From: Cryptomeria japonica
Lineage: Eukaryota; Streptophyta; Pinopsida; Cupressales; Cupressaceae
Length of the DNA: 64,000 nt
Direction of reading: 5' to 3'
Assembly: GCF_030272615.1 (NCBI RefSeq)
Contig: NC_081412.1
Span: forward strand, 683,526,583-683,590,582
Shown here: positions 11,700-22,871 of the stretch, in pieces
Numbering within the stretch: position 1 is the first letter of the stretch
Layout of the letters: each line of letters opens with the position of its first letter
Notes under the pieces: generated by a model
Database searches by the model: none
The model's input: only the letters and a program-made list of their open reading frames with translations
What the model was told of the DNA's origin: nothing
Translations under genes and position numbers: made by a program

Positions 11700-12861
11700 T
11701 GTTACTACTTATCAAATTGCCATTAGTTTCATATCCAAAGTCATACTATATTCTAGTTAGTTAGTATGACCGAATCATGCAGTCAGAACACACAGAGAAG
11801 CTGGTATGAATAGTCTAGTCGGTTACAGAAGAAAGCAGTCACAGAACACAATATTCACCGAGCTGTTTACCAAGTAAAGTTTCATGGCTACCGAGTGGTA
11901 AAGTTAACTCACCGAGTGAAATGTTTTACAAGATACATTGAACCTAGACATGCACATGAAAATTTATTACAAGATCGAGGCACATCTAACCGTTTTTGCA
12001 TTGGAAATTGAACTAGGAGATTGTGTATGATTACAAGGTCAATCTAACCAATGAGATATTTTGTTTAGTCATTCATTCAAAGAATCTTTTTGTAAGATTG
12101 AAGCAATGAATTAAATCACCGCTGTAAGAGATCTATTTATACAACATGATTCTAGGGTTAGAAGAGAAGAGATATACAAGGGAACGTGTGTGTGTATGCA
12201 AGAAGGAAGACTGTTACAGAGACACAGAGAGGTCACTGAGAAGGTTATTAGTGAACAATCAAAGAATAGAGTAAATAGAAGGGTTTACCGAGTTTCATTA
12301 TGGGTTACTGAGGTATGCTACAAGCTAGGTAATCTTATTCAGAGCACATAGAATCTGTTTTAGCATTTCAGATGTAAAGTTGCAGATATTTGTAATGATT
12401 TTATTGTAAAATTTGAAGTTGTAAGAGAAACCTTTAACAGGGTAAAAGACTCTAACCAAGTCTATAAATTGTAAATCCTTTAACTAGGTGCAACATTTAT
12501 ATCGTGTTGTAAAATCTTTTAGTAAGGTAGATCTAACTGATCTTGATACTCCTAACAGGGCAAGTTATCAGAAATAGCTAAATGTAGCTCTAACTGAGCA
12601 TTCTTTATTATTGCAGTAGTGAAGTTGTGGGTGCCATCCCCACTGTAGTTTTTCTCTCTAACAAAGAGTTTCTGCATGACCAAAATATATGTGTTATGGA
12701 GTAAATCATGTATGATTGTTATCTCTTGATTTTAGTTTTATTTTATGTTACTGCACTATTCTGTTTATGCATAACTGGAAGGTTATTATCAAAGAAAAGT
12801 TTTGGAGTACTGATTCACCCCTCCCCTCTCAGTACATTAGCTTTGCATATTGGGCCTAATA
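11700..12861 (+). repeat. E2 3' LTR
   Basis: 1162 bp, matching 5575-6751 with a few percent substitutions and small deletions. The terminal dinucleotide is TA instead of CA (a C to T change). Confidence 0.94.
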
Positions 12862-12866
12862 GGCAT

Positions 12867-13339
12867 TAGATAGACAGAAGAGCTATGTAGATAGGAACAA
12901 TACTTTCAGACAATTTTCAATAGGAGATAAAGTGTTTTTGAGGGTCAAACCTCATAAAAGTTCCATATCATTTGAAAAAGCATCGAAGCTTGCTTCGAGA
13001 TTTGTGGGTCCGTTTGATGTGTTGGAAGTGATCAACCTAGTAGCATACAAACTTCCCTTACCCCCTTCTCTTTCCTATATCCATGATGTGTTCCATGTGT
13101 CTTTTCTTAAGCCATATCATCCCGATGCTTCTCATATACTTGATTGGCATGCCTTACAGGTTCAAGATATGGGAGTTGTGCCAGTCGAGCCTGTCTGAAT
13201 CATGGATCAACGCAACGTTAAGTTTCATAATATATATATTGTTCAGTATAGGGACCAATGGGACCAATATTCTGTGGATAGTGCCACATGGGAAAATGCT
13301 GAGAAGATAGATCGCGCTTTTCCTCATTTGAGGACTTAG
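12867..13339 (+). pseudogene. pol: E1 integrase C-terminus with chromodomain-like tail
   Basis: Continues the integrase broken at 5569: RQKSYVDRNNTFRQFSIGDK, then the conserved [17 protein letters not shown] and GPFDVLEVI segments and the motif HDVFHVSFLKPY. A TGA at about 13197 replaces a likely Arg codon (CGA). The frame then continues through DQRNVKFHN and QWDQYSVDSATWENAEKI to TAG at 13337-13339. The last 45 residues match the position and W..S..SATWE pattern of plant chromovirus chromodomain tails, which bind modified histone H3 tails in characterised elements. Confidence 0.87.
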
Positions 13340-13465
13340 TTTGAGATTCTTATTTTCTAGTTGAAATAATTGGTTGATACTTGGTTTGAGATACTTTGTT
13401 TTTCTTATGTGGGTTGCTTTGATTGCACTAGTCTGTTACCTTACTATTTCAGTATGTACGTAATA

Positions 13466-13502
13466 AGACATCGAGACGATGTCTCTTCCAAGTGGGGAAG
13501 GA
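13466..13502 (+). promoter_or_regulatory. E1 hairpin and polypurine tract
   Basis: AGACATCGAGACGATGTCT (13466-13484) forms a perfect 8-bp stem with a 3-base loop. CTTCC and the purine tract AAGTGGGGAAGGA follow, directly before TGTCACA of the 3' LTR. The same hairpin and tract occur at 45851-45887 in E3. The tract primes plus-strand DNA. Confidence 0.88.
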
Positions 13503-14134
13503 TGTCACATCTTGATCTTTAATACCTTTATTTTTGTTATATATTTGATGAGACTATTGGACATCATCTTAGGTGTTTGATTAAGTGGTTATTTATATGT
13601 GTTCAATTGGTAAATTAGTTGATTAATTTCAAATACATAGAAAAGAGATTGAAATGAAAATGATGTTGATTATCATGTTATGGTTATGAGTTTAATCTTT
13701 CGTATGCTTTCATTATGATTTATGGTACTGACCTATTGATGTGAATCTAAGTGCAATTGAGTGTAGGTACCGTTGAAGAAGAGAACTTGGTTGAGGTAGA
13801 AGTGTCCTAGCCATTTGAAAATAATATACATGATGGTACCCGATGTATATGCACACACTCAATTAAGATATTCATAATGCATTCATGATGTTTGTGCATA
13901 TTACATTCTCATGATAACATAGACAATTGAACATGATTCACAATGGTGTTATATTTAACGTACTTGTTTAAAATAAGATGTTAAAACAATTTTTAAAAAA
14001 AATTGCATCTTTTATTCATTTCTCTTAATTACGTAAATAAATCATTTTAGAAAATAAAATTTTTATTTATTTCTAATGTAATTATTTTACTTTAAAAAAA
14101 TAAAAAATTACATATTATTTTATTATTTTTTATA

Positions 14135-14217
<83 letters not shown>

Positions 14218-16165
14218 TTGAATAATATATATGCGGTTTTATTAAAATATAATTAAAATTAAATAAACTAAAAAAAAGAAAAAGCTAATTTAGTATTACA
14301 ATGCGTGTTTCTACTTTATTAATTTTATATATTAAAATTCCTTATTTTATTTATTGCATGATAAAACTAAAACAATCGATTTCCTTATAATTAGAATGAA
14401 GCCTTTTATTACTAAAAACTAATGCATGTGTTATATTATTATTATATTATAATGGCATTGAGTAAGGGAAAAGTAATATATTTTATTAGTAAAATAGCTT
14501 CTTTATTTTTAGGAAAGTCTAGTCTTAGTTTGAAATGATTCCATGTTTTCTTTTTTAGAGTTGAATTTGAACTTAGACTTAATAGAATAGAAGTTTTATA
14601 GAGGAAGGAAAGGCATAGTTAAAAAAGTGAAATCGCATCAATGATCAAGAAATATAATAAAAACTTTGAATTGTAAAATACTGAAGTAAAGCAAGTGATA
14701 TGCAAGGGAATGTGCTTCTTTGCACAAGGAATCTATTATAGTTTCAAACTACTAGCTTACGTCTTTAAAAGGAAGCAATTTGTTTTGTTTTTCAGGGGGA
14801 GCAGGATATAGCAGACAAGGGCGATACAAAGGTTTTCTTATTTTATTTTTAGCGATACCAATTAATCAGTAGAGATTACAGTTGTGAATAGAAGGAAGCA
14901 CAAATAGTTTGGCTCAGAGCATAGATGAAATTAACTATATCAGTGTTTCAGTATGTCATTTTATCTTTCTGTTTTTATATTCTGTATTCTAATTTGGTGT
15001 CTGTTTGTTTCTATATGACATAAATAACTAGAAAAAAAATGGTATTTATTTTTGGGCACTAATTTATCTAGAACCGCTATATTCAGGTTTAAATTCTGAT
15101 ATGTCTACCTATATATATATTTATGTATAAATAGCTTACGTACACATAGTATATATTTATGTGACTAAAATGAAAATGAAAATTTTCTATCTTCCAAGCC
15201 TTTTCTTTCATGACTAAAAAACATAATCTGTGATGTTAAGTTAGAAATTAATGGAATTTTCAGTATTCATAATAGAGTAAGCATGTTTATTTTACATTGC
15301 ATGTATGATTAAACCCTTTTAAGTTTTCTTTTCATTAAAAAAGGGTATATGATTATGTTTAGATGCATGATTTTGGGATAGGAAGGATTTTATGTAGAAT
15401 ATTCATATATATGAAAGTGCAAGAATTGTCTTCTTTCCATGACAAATTTATTTATTTATTTATTGATTTTAGAAAGTAGTTTTCTTTCTTTTATTTGGGT
15501 TTGCGTTCATTGGAATGGGTGTCAAATATGGGTAACAGAGAAGGATGGTCCTCTTTTCAGCAACTTCCATTATATTAAAGGTACTTTGATCAAAGTCTTG
15601 TATTCATTGAAATAGATGAATTATCCTATCAAATTTATTTATCATATTTCTCTATCATATCCTTATAGTAGCACATGTATTTCATACTATGAATCCATTT
15701 ACATATATCAGGTTGCACTGGGTTTCCTTCTTGCCTATTGTTTCTAGGTACCTAGGCATTTCATGTTGGTCTCAGTATCTTTCATTTCATGAAAGATTCC
15801 GGGCGAGTGTAAGATTCATGGTTGGGCAGAAAAGAACCTAAGCCAAGTTCTCATCTCTCGAGATAGCAGTTGATTGTCAGGGTCGATGAAATTCAACGAC
15901 TTATTGTCTATATTCTATTTATCTTTTCTTATATGTATCATGTATTATACTTTAGAGTGTTGAGTTGGACATATGGCATGTGATGCCTTATTGTGTACTT
16001 TGATATAATATTTTCATGTGCTAACACCTAGTTTAAGCACCATATCATTGTGATGTATTTGATATTTAACACAAATATTGATATATTATCTTTTTCTTTT
16101 GTGTTATTTCAATTTATGAGCATTTATTTATTGTGAGATGTAGTTTAAAGGAAAGAGTCCTTATA
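13503..16165 (+). repeat. E1 3' LTR
   Basis: About 2663 bp. It starts TGTCACATCTTGATC after the polypurine tract and ends in TTATA, aligned with the 5' LTR end TTACA. A pure (AT)n run of about 75 bp lies near 14140-14213. Confidence 0.93.
14140..14213. repeat. (AT)n microsatellite
   Basis: An uninterrupted AT dinucleotide run inside the E1 3' LTR. Confidence 0.97.
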
Positions 16166-16235
16166 GACAATGCAAGTAAATATGATGAAGATGAAATATG
16201 GAACTAATTATTCCACTAAGTGCAATGAAATGAGT

Positions 16236-16507
16236 TGTTAACAAAGACCATGTGTTTGAAAAAATCAAATATAGTCAAACAAACAAGATTTTGATATTTC
16301 AGTGAAATTTTGGGAACAACATATGGCTCACGGCTGTTTCGCATCTCCTCTTCTTCATTCTAACGTATTCCTGATAGTTGTTTAGCAACATATGGCTTGC
16401 GGCTGTTACTTGACCTAACTCATAGTTGTGTTTGTTGACCTACCAAATCACCTACTTATTTATAACTAGTTGCCCCCTCTTCACTTGCCAAATCACCCAA
16501 ACTCAAA
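16236..16507 (+). promoter_or_regulatory. Upstream region of RLP copy 1
   Basis: Aligned with 18687-18972 upstream of RLP copy 2, so it duplicated with the gene. It contains two ACATATGGCT[CT][AG]CGGCTGTT repeats (near 16319 and 16387) and a TATA-like TTTATAACTAG at about 16459, roughly 45 bases before the ATG at 16508. Expression is not shown by the sequence. Confidence 0.6.
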
Positions 16508-17654
16508 ATGGCTCCCACAACTAGGTTATGAAATAGAGGGCGGCATCATATCAGAGAGATTGTGCACCCTCACTTCTTTTGCATTTATAAACCTACATGG
16601 AATTGGATAAATAGGTACTATTCCTCCCTACTTGGGAAATCTCTCTTCTCTCATACAACTAGATTTATTTGGTAATAGCCTGAGTGGGAAAATTCCATTG
16701 TTTTCTTCTCTTGTCGTCCTTCTTTTTTCCTCTAACAATTTGGAAGGTGAAACTATCCTCACTACTCTTTGTATGCTCAACAACATTACTGATGTTGACC
16801 TTTCTGGCCACCACCTGAATGGTAGCTTACCATCCTATCTCACAAGTCTTTCTTCACTCACACAACTGCATCTATCTGATAATAGGTTGAGCAAGAATAT
16901 TCCTTTTCCTTCTACCCTTGTTGTCCTTGATTTGTCCTCTAACAATTTGGAAGGTGAAACTATCCTCAATACTCTTTGTCTTCTTAGCAACCTTACTAAT
17001 GTTTGTCTGTTCGAGAACCAGTTGAATGGAACCTTACCATTCTATCTAGGAAGTATCTCTTCTCTAATTAGGCTAGATATTCTTGGAAACCACTGGAGTG
17101 GTAAGATTTAATATTCTGTAGGGAAGATGTCCTCACTCAATTTTTTTGATGTTTCTAATAATTCTTTAAGTGGTTCTATCCTAGTTTCCTTGGTTGATCT
17201 CTCTTTGTTGAAAAGCTTGGATCTATCTTACAACTAGTAAGTGGCGGTATCCCGAATTCCTTGGGAGGTTTCTCTTTGTTGAAAACCTTGGATCTTTCTG
17301 ACAACCAACTAAATGGAGCAATCTCAAATTCATTGGGAAATCTCTCTTTGCTAGACACCTTGGATATATCTTACAACTGTCTAAATGGAACTCTTTCCTA
17401 CTTACAAGGCTCTCCTCCCTTGTGATGCTCTAATTTATGGTAGTACATTCAACCAGAGTATTGTTTCCTCAGTGTTACCTTCTTCACTTAAAGCGTTTTC
17501 TCTTTCAATAGACAGTCAACAAAAAAAATTGAGGCTTTCTTTCACAACCATACAAAATTAGAATATTTGTACTTGTTAAATTGTATACTTAATATCAGCA
17601 CCACCTGGATTCCCTCATTCCAGTTATCTGAGTTATATATTACATTGGATTGGT
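16508..17654 (+). pseudogene. RLP copy 1: receptor-like LRR protein pseudogene
   Basis: The ATG at 16508 gives MAPTTRL then a stop. Compared with copy 2, about 115 bp is deleted here, removing the signal peptide and N-terminal cap. An open stretch at 16632-17111 has about six plant extracellular LRRs (YLGNLSSLIQLDLFGNSLSGK, TLVVLDLSSNNLEGE, NLTNVCLFENQLNGTLPFYL). Stops at 17109 and after 17230 break the rest, though LRR sequence continues to about 17400. Sequence from 17455 to 17650 aligns with 19195-19390 of copy 2 and is cut by a reverse LTR at 17655. The family acts as plasma-membrane receptors in plant immunity or development. This copy cannot encode one. Confidence 0.87.
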
Positions 17655-18685
17655 TGAAGGGACTAGAATACTAAGAGGGGGGGAATAGGGTGAATCAGTG
17701 TTCCCAGTGAATCAAAAACTTTCATATGAGTTTTAAACATTTTATAGATGCATTAGACTCGCCACTTAATCATATCAAACATGAAATGGTAAATATAGAA
17801 TAAACATGAAAACACGACCACAAATGGAACACTGTATTTTATATGTGGAAAAACCAAATTGGAAAAATCATGGAGAGTGTTAACTCTCAAGATAAGATAA
17901 CTAGTTAAATGGTGTTTACAAAATGGGTGGCTCATTGCCAGATTACTCACTGCTAGATTACAAAAGTGGCTCACTATCAGAACGCTCACTGCAAGATTAC
18001 AAAAGTGGCTTATTGTTAGAATGCTCACTGCAACAAGTATAAATGAACTGAAGAAAGCTGCATCTCAAAATGCATGAAATCAATTCAAGTTAAGCTTAGA
18101 TCACAACTCGCAAACCCTGTAGTGGATCTAGTGAAAGATCTCTATACCACTTTCCACAAACACTTGCGACAGATCTGGTGAAGGATTACTACAACACCAA
18201 ATACACTCTGACTCTACACCAACTGGTTCATTGTCTACAACTTGCAATTCACAAACCAGTTCTTATTTGTCCTTGTCACTACACTCGTACATAAACCATG
18301 CATACATAAACTTCTATATATACCTTCAAACTTACACACTAGGATAATATGCCAACCAAGCACAAGTATTACACTACTCAGATCAACATGTTATCCAATA
18401 AATTCTTAATGAAAGACATGATAACCAATTCGGCCTTTATAAGATCTCTACATGCTTCCTTTACATAATTTATTCACCAATGCATATACCTTAATTACTG
18501 AAATAGAACAAGGGTCAACCGGACCCATATATGTTTACACAAAAAATCAAAGAATAATAAAACCAAACTCCAAAATATGAATGCCACACATACCACAGTT
18601 ACCAAACCATGAGACATAAAAGATAGCCCTGGCTTACACAACACACACTAACTTGTTGTGATCACTTGCATGGCAAATTGTGGGC
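17655..18685 (-). repeat. Solo copia-like LTR, reverse orientation, in RLP copy 1
   Basis: On the minus strand it ends with TTCACCCTATTCCCCCCCTCTTAGTATTC.., matching the late block of the E2 and E4 LTRs (TTCACCCC..CCCTCTCAGT). Its + strand start, TGAAGGGACTAG at 17655, directly follows LRR sequence. The far edge is less certain and must lie before 18690, where RLP copy 2 upstream sequence starts. There is no internal region, so it is probably a solo LTR. Three tandem units of about 39 bp lie at 17932-18034. Confidence 0.72.
17932..18034. repeat. Tandem repeat, about three units of 39 bp
   Basis: Units begin GTGGCTCATTG, GTGGCTCACTA and GTGGCTTATTG and share CTCACTGC[TA]AGATTACAAAA. CTCACT words also recur in the reverse LTR at 56155-58610, suggesting a related copia LTR feature. 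Confidence 0.85.
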
Positions 18686-18686
18686 C

Positions 18687-19775
18687 CACGTGTTTGAAAA
18701 AAATATATATAGTCAAGCAAACAAGAGTTATTATCTTTTTATATTTCAGTGAAATTTTGGGAATGACGTATGGCTCACGGTTGTTTCTCACCTCCTCTTC
18801 TTCATTCTAATGTATGCCCCATGGTTGTTTAGCAACATATGGCTTGCGACTCTTACTTGACCTAACTCAAAGCTGCCTTTGTTGACCTGCCAAATCACCT
18901 ACTTCTTTATAACTAGTTGCCCCTCTTTACCTACTAAATCACCCAAAGTCAAAAAAGGTGCCGACAACCAAGTTATGCCTCTGGTTTATTGTTATTCCCA
19001 TGTAGTCATAGTGAACGAGAAGCTCTCATTCAATTCAAAGTTGGCCTAAATTAATCTTCTCTCATTACCCATCATGTTGTTGGTATTGAAATACATGTTG
19101 ATGAAGAAATGGAGGGCAATGCCATATCTGAGAGCTTGTGCACCCTCACTTCTCTTGCAACCATAATCTTATACAACACTTCTCTTGCGACCAGAGTATT
19201 GTTTCCTTAGTGCTACCTTGTTCACTTCAAATTCTTCCTCTTTCAATAGATAGTCAACAAATAATTTTAGAGGTTTTCTTTGAAAACCTTACTAAATTAA
19301 AATATTTGTACTTTGTCAAATTGTATACTTATTATTAGCACCACCTGGATTCCCTCATTTCAGTTATCTAAGTTGTATATGACATCATGTAAGGTAGATG
19401 GTCAAATCCCCATGTGAATTTCCACTCAGTTCTCACCTGACAAGTTGACATTAGCTGACAACAATCTTGTTGGAGAAGTTCCTTCATGGCTATTGGACAT
19501 GGGCCTTCTTTCAATCAATCTCATGACAAATAATCAGCAAGGTCGCCTTTTGTTGAATGCATCAACTAGGGATCCATTGTTGGTTTTGGATGTGTCTAGA
19601 ATTGCATTGTATGGTCAGATACGATCAAGTTAGCCTCCTAATATAAGACTATTGTTGTTCAATGACAATTTTCTAACTAGAAATATTTCTCCACACTTGC
19701 AGGGTATCTCTTCACTAGAGATTATAAATTTTGCAAATATAATTTGAATGAAATAATTCCTCCAAGCTTTAGTAG
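18687..19775 (+). pseudogene. RLP copy 2, 5' part, with its upstream region
   Basis: The upstream region (18687-18972) matches copy 1, including a TTTATAACTAG box near 18906. The start codon is lost (AAGGTGCCGACAACC against AAAATGGCTCCC). Beyond it are a signal-peptide-like stretch (LCLWFIVIP) and the N-terminal cap motif SEREALIQFKVGL near 19010-19050, with stops. About 870 bp of LRR sequence present in copy 1 (roughly 16580-17450) is missing after 19190. LRRs resume at 19445-19633 (LADNNLVGEVPSWLL) and continue to 19775, where E5 is inserted. The gene resumes at 29007. Confidence 0.85.
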
Positions 19776-21036
19776 TGTAAATCGGAAAAATCGAACCCTA
19801 GTTGTTCTCTCCTCCCCAATCTCCAAGGAGAGAGAAGGGAGAGTCACTAGGGTTGATGGTTTTCACTTAGGAGAGACTTTACATTCAAAAGAGAGGTTGA
19901 AACCCACAAGATCCAATCCCACGCAATGCAAGATTGGATTCTAAATGAGTTTCAAGGGTTAAGACATCAAGGATACCCTCTTTTGTAAAGAATATAGATA
20001 GGATGATTGAACTAGGAATGTATGTAAAGTAGGAAAGATTCGCTTATAAACAGAGATAGGGATATGGTATGAAGCTGCGGACCTGGAATTAGCAGTAAAA
20101 TGTCAAGACGGTGTTGTTCTGCAAATTTGAGCGAAAGTTGACGGGACGATGGCGCCCAGCGTGCACACGGTCCTCCGAAAAATCCGCCAAACAAAGGGGG
20201 ATCTGTTCGTCTCTGCACAAGGACTCCAGATCTTCAATTACAGCCGCGTACGTGCAACCTACACACAGAAAAGAGAGGACGATTGGGGGGTTAGGGATGA
20301 GGGGTTTTCCTTTAGGTCAAACCCCGGTTTTGGAATTAACCAAGAAATGAGAATGCTGTAAATGTAAATGTTTGTAATGTAAACAAGTACTAATACCTTG
20401 TTGTAAGAATGTTTGTATTCTTACATGCGAAGGTGTAATGTATGTAGTATGTAATGTGTTGTATGTGGTATGTGATCTCCTCTTCAATGGTTGAATCCTT
20501 GTCTTGAATGCAACACTTAGCCTTGAACGGAGACTTAAAATGATCAATTGCTTGAAGCAATGCTTGAGTGCTTGACTGCTTGAATATCGTTTCCGCGTCT
20601 TGTACACATATGTCCTTCCTCCTCAAAATGGGAGAGGAAATGTAGTTTATATACTTGCCAATTAGGGTTGAAAGATTGATTTTCCCGACCTTAGGCCGAC
20701 CAGGAAACATTATTTTCCAATTTGCAAACTTAAAGACCCGAAGCCCGATAAGAGACTGGGCCCAAAATAGGGCCAAGGACTAGGGCACTGGGCGCCAAGG
20801 TCCTGGGAGACCAGGGTGCTGGGCACCCTAGTCCTGAAGGACCAGGGCGCTAGGCACCATGGTCCCACCTCCCGGGACAGCAAGGTGCAAGGAGGATCAG
20901 GCCAGGGTGCTGAAAAATGCAGTTTTTGATGTCATGAACAAGTTTCGGGGTCTCCATTCAAGTTCCGTGTTGCATCGCCATCGTGAAGACCCAAATGCTG
21001 TCGAAATTGCAAGTGTCGTAATTTTAGGACGCTACA
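19776..21036 (-). repeat. E5 3' LTR (biological), plus-strand left end
   Basis: 1261 bp. It repeats 27803-29001 with roughly 39 mismatches by eye over about 1200 bp, plus an insertion in which a GGACCAGGGCGCTGGGCGCC-type unit is present about three times (20775-20868) instead of once. A TATA box (TATATAAA on the minus strand) lies at 20646-20653. On the minus strand it starts TGTAGCGTCC. Confidence 0.93.
20775..20868. repeat. GC-rich minisatellite in E5 3' LTR
   Basis: About three units of roughly 30 bp built on GGACCAGGGCGCTGGGCGCC, in alternating sense and near-complement form. The other LTR (28800-28830) has one unit. The palindrome copy at 26810-26905 has all three, so it derives from this LTR. 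Confidence 0.85.
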
Positions 21037-21053
21037 TTTAGCCCCCACTTTAG
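21037..21053 (-). promoter_or_regulatory. E5 polypurine tract
   Basis: On the minus strand the sequence TAAAGTGGGGGCTAAA runs directly into the LTR start TGTAGCG, the position expected for the plus-strand primer. A mirrored copy lies at 26625-26641. Confidence 0.82.
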
Positions 21054-21968
21054 CGGGAGTATAAGCGTATGCTCATACTTCCGGTAAAGTACAAGGAAAC
21101 AACATTGAAAAACTTTCACCACGTCAAGGAGGCAAGATACACCAAGCCCCTAGTGGACTAAGGATCTTACGACTTTGATTGACAAAGTAAAAGGGAAGAT
21201 CATGAGGGAGAACCATGACTGTCAGTAGTAAGGTTCCCTCACTATGAGTCATGCAAGAAAGATATCAAAAATTTTCAAGGCAAAGATAAATTTGTCAAGA
21301 AATTTTCAAGTATCTTGAAAAGATATGAATAGGATGTATGCCCCCCTACGTTAAAGCGATCACACACGCCTTACCGGGGGTGATTGCTTTAAGGTAGTGA
21401 TATATATAAGAACTGAGAAAGGAAAGGAGCACGTTATCACAAGGATTTAGCCCCCAAGTGTGAGATAAGCCCAAGGATAATAGACACAAAACACAAAGCA
21501 CAAGGTGACTTCGCTTTCCTCGGGGTCAGTATGCTGTATGATAATTCATGTATGTCATATGTATGTATGCATAATTGTTCTTCATTCCCCAATCAAGGAA
21601 AGTCACCTAGAAGAAGGGAACACATGTGTCTTTTGAGTCAACATGAGAGAGACCAAAAGAGATCTCAATGCTTTGCATCATCCTCAAGTAGACAACACTA
21701 AGGACAACAAATAGAAGAATGAGAATAACACATAGAAGAAGAAACAAAAGAGAGGAGGAGAGAATCTGCTATGCTAATGAAACTAGTCTAGCACGTCATC
21801 TACCCCCTGATCTTGCTGATCAATATTTCGGGAAGGTAGGAAACACGCTAGAGGAGGAACATCCAACACAGCAGATGGAGCTATCACAAGATCCAAACAA
21901 GGGCTATGTTCATGTTCTGAGCCACGTTGTTCTTGTCTAGGAGCTAGGATAAGTGCTTTAGAAAATGC

Positions 21969-22871
21969 CTAAGATAAATGGTTATCAACATCAACATATT
22001 CATATTCACTATCAGAATGAACAGGAGTAACATTTTCATCATGAATAACATTTTCATCTATATCATCATCAAGATTCATAAAAATAGGATCTTTAACTCG
22101 CACAGGATCAAGACCATCATACATCTTATGTTTAGGAGATCTCGGCTCAATCGTCGGCTGAGGAGAAAATGGAATAATACTAGTTGAAGGTGTTTTTGGG
22201 GATTGCAAAGTTTGAGAAGCAGCTGCCTGAGCTCTAAGACGACGCTTTCATCAGTGTTCACGTGCAAAACGATTCCATCTAGTCTTAGTAGGAAGTTGAG
22301 AAGATTGAGGAGGAGGAATGTTCTCATCCTTATCACTTGGGTGTTTAGGTTGAGGTCTCTTAGGTTGAACAATAGGAGAAGAGGAAGGTCTCTTCTCTCC
22401 ATAAGAGGAAGGAGGAGGAACTGCTCCATATAAGGGAGGAATATTTGGTTTAGGAAGGAGACCAAGCCCATCATGACGAGGAGGTATAGGTCTACTTTTA
22501 AGAAGTTTATTAGATATAGACATAGTCACATTCATAGGAATGGGTTGGGAATCTTCTTGAGGAAAGACATTAGTTTTATCTTTCAAAGGAAGAACTTCCT
22601 TCTCAAGAACGATAGGAATGTCAAGTTTGGGTGTTCTAGGTTCACTTAGAGATAGGATCATATCTTTTTTCCACTTTTGATAAGATTTGAAAAGATGATC
22701 ACTTCGCGGTGGAAGAGATTGGAATTGTTTAGGCCAAAAGTAATCAATAGGAACGCTAGAAGTTCTTTCAGCTGGTTTAAAGAGACTATGATTGACAGTA
22801 ACAACTTCACCATTATGGGGAAATTTCAGACACTTATGAATAGGAGAAGCAATAGCTTTCATGGAAGACAG
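21969..22871 (-). pseudogene. E5 region downstream of protease (short proline-rich ORFs)
   Basis: Read on the minus strand after the TAG at 22872-22874. A 203-codon frame (22862 to 22251) begins MKAIASPIHKCLKFPHNGEV, probably continuous with the preceding protease-like domain before the TAG (LGYP-stop-LSSMKA, most simply a lost Trp). It ends in a Pro/Ser/Lys-rich segment with a stop at 22251. A further 79-codon frame (22208 to 21969) ends in an acidic stretch (DDDIDENVIHDENVTPVHSD). No RT or integrase follows. Function unknown; it may be the remnant of a linker left when pol was lost. Confidence 0.7.

Larger units (their letters stand above)
5575..12861 (+). mobile_element. E2: non-autonomous copia-like LTR retrotransposon in the E1 integrase
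   Basis: The 7287-bp element is flanked by the target duplication GGCAT (5570-5574 and 12862-12866). Removing it rejoins the E1 integrase (GGAGGCATTAGATAGACAG). Its termini start TGTTACTACTT and end GGCCTAACA (5') or GGCCTAATA (3'). The late LTR block TAATTCACCCC..CCCTCTCAGT and the tract AAAAGGGGAGA closely match E4, a true copia element, so it uses copia-type ends. Inside are two long decayed ORFs, but I find no protease, RT, RNase H or integrase motif. It therefore needed a partner for mobility. Confidence 0.92.
1..16165 (+). mobile_element. E1: decayed Ty3/gypsy chromovirus, 5' end outside window, split by E2
   Basis: The order is LTR, primer site, gag, protease, RT, RNase H, integrase with chromodomain-like tail, polypurine tract, LTR. 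Base 1 aligns with base 14775 of the downstream LTR, so roughly the first 1.27 kb of the 5' LTR lies before the window. E2 (5575-12861) splits the integrase. The coding part has many stops and at least three frameshifts, so the element cannot move by itself. The LTRs have also accumulated substitutions, including loss of the terminal CA of the 3' LTR, which reads TTATA at 16161-16165. The bases after it, GACAA, are the candidate target duplication, but its partner lies outside the window. Confidence 0.93.

Noticed and set aside
17753-18028. Minus-strand ORF with repeated SHFCNLAVS
   Set aside because: Translation of the 39-bp tandem repeat in a solo LTR; no other support.
20859-21041. Small ORFs repeated in both arms (also 21978-22187, 22076-22474, 22203-22433 and mirrors)
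   Set aside because: They overlap the LTR or run in other frames of the gag-downstream ORFs; their duplication only reflects the palindrome.
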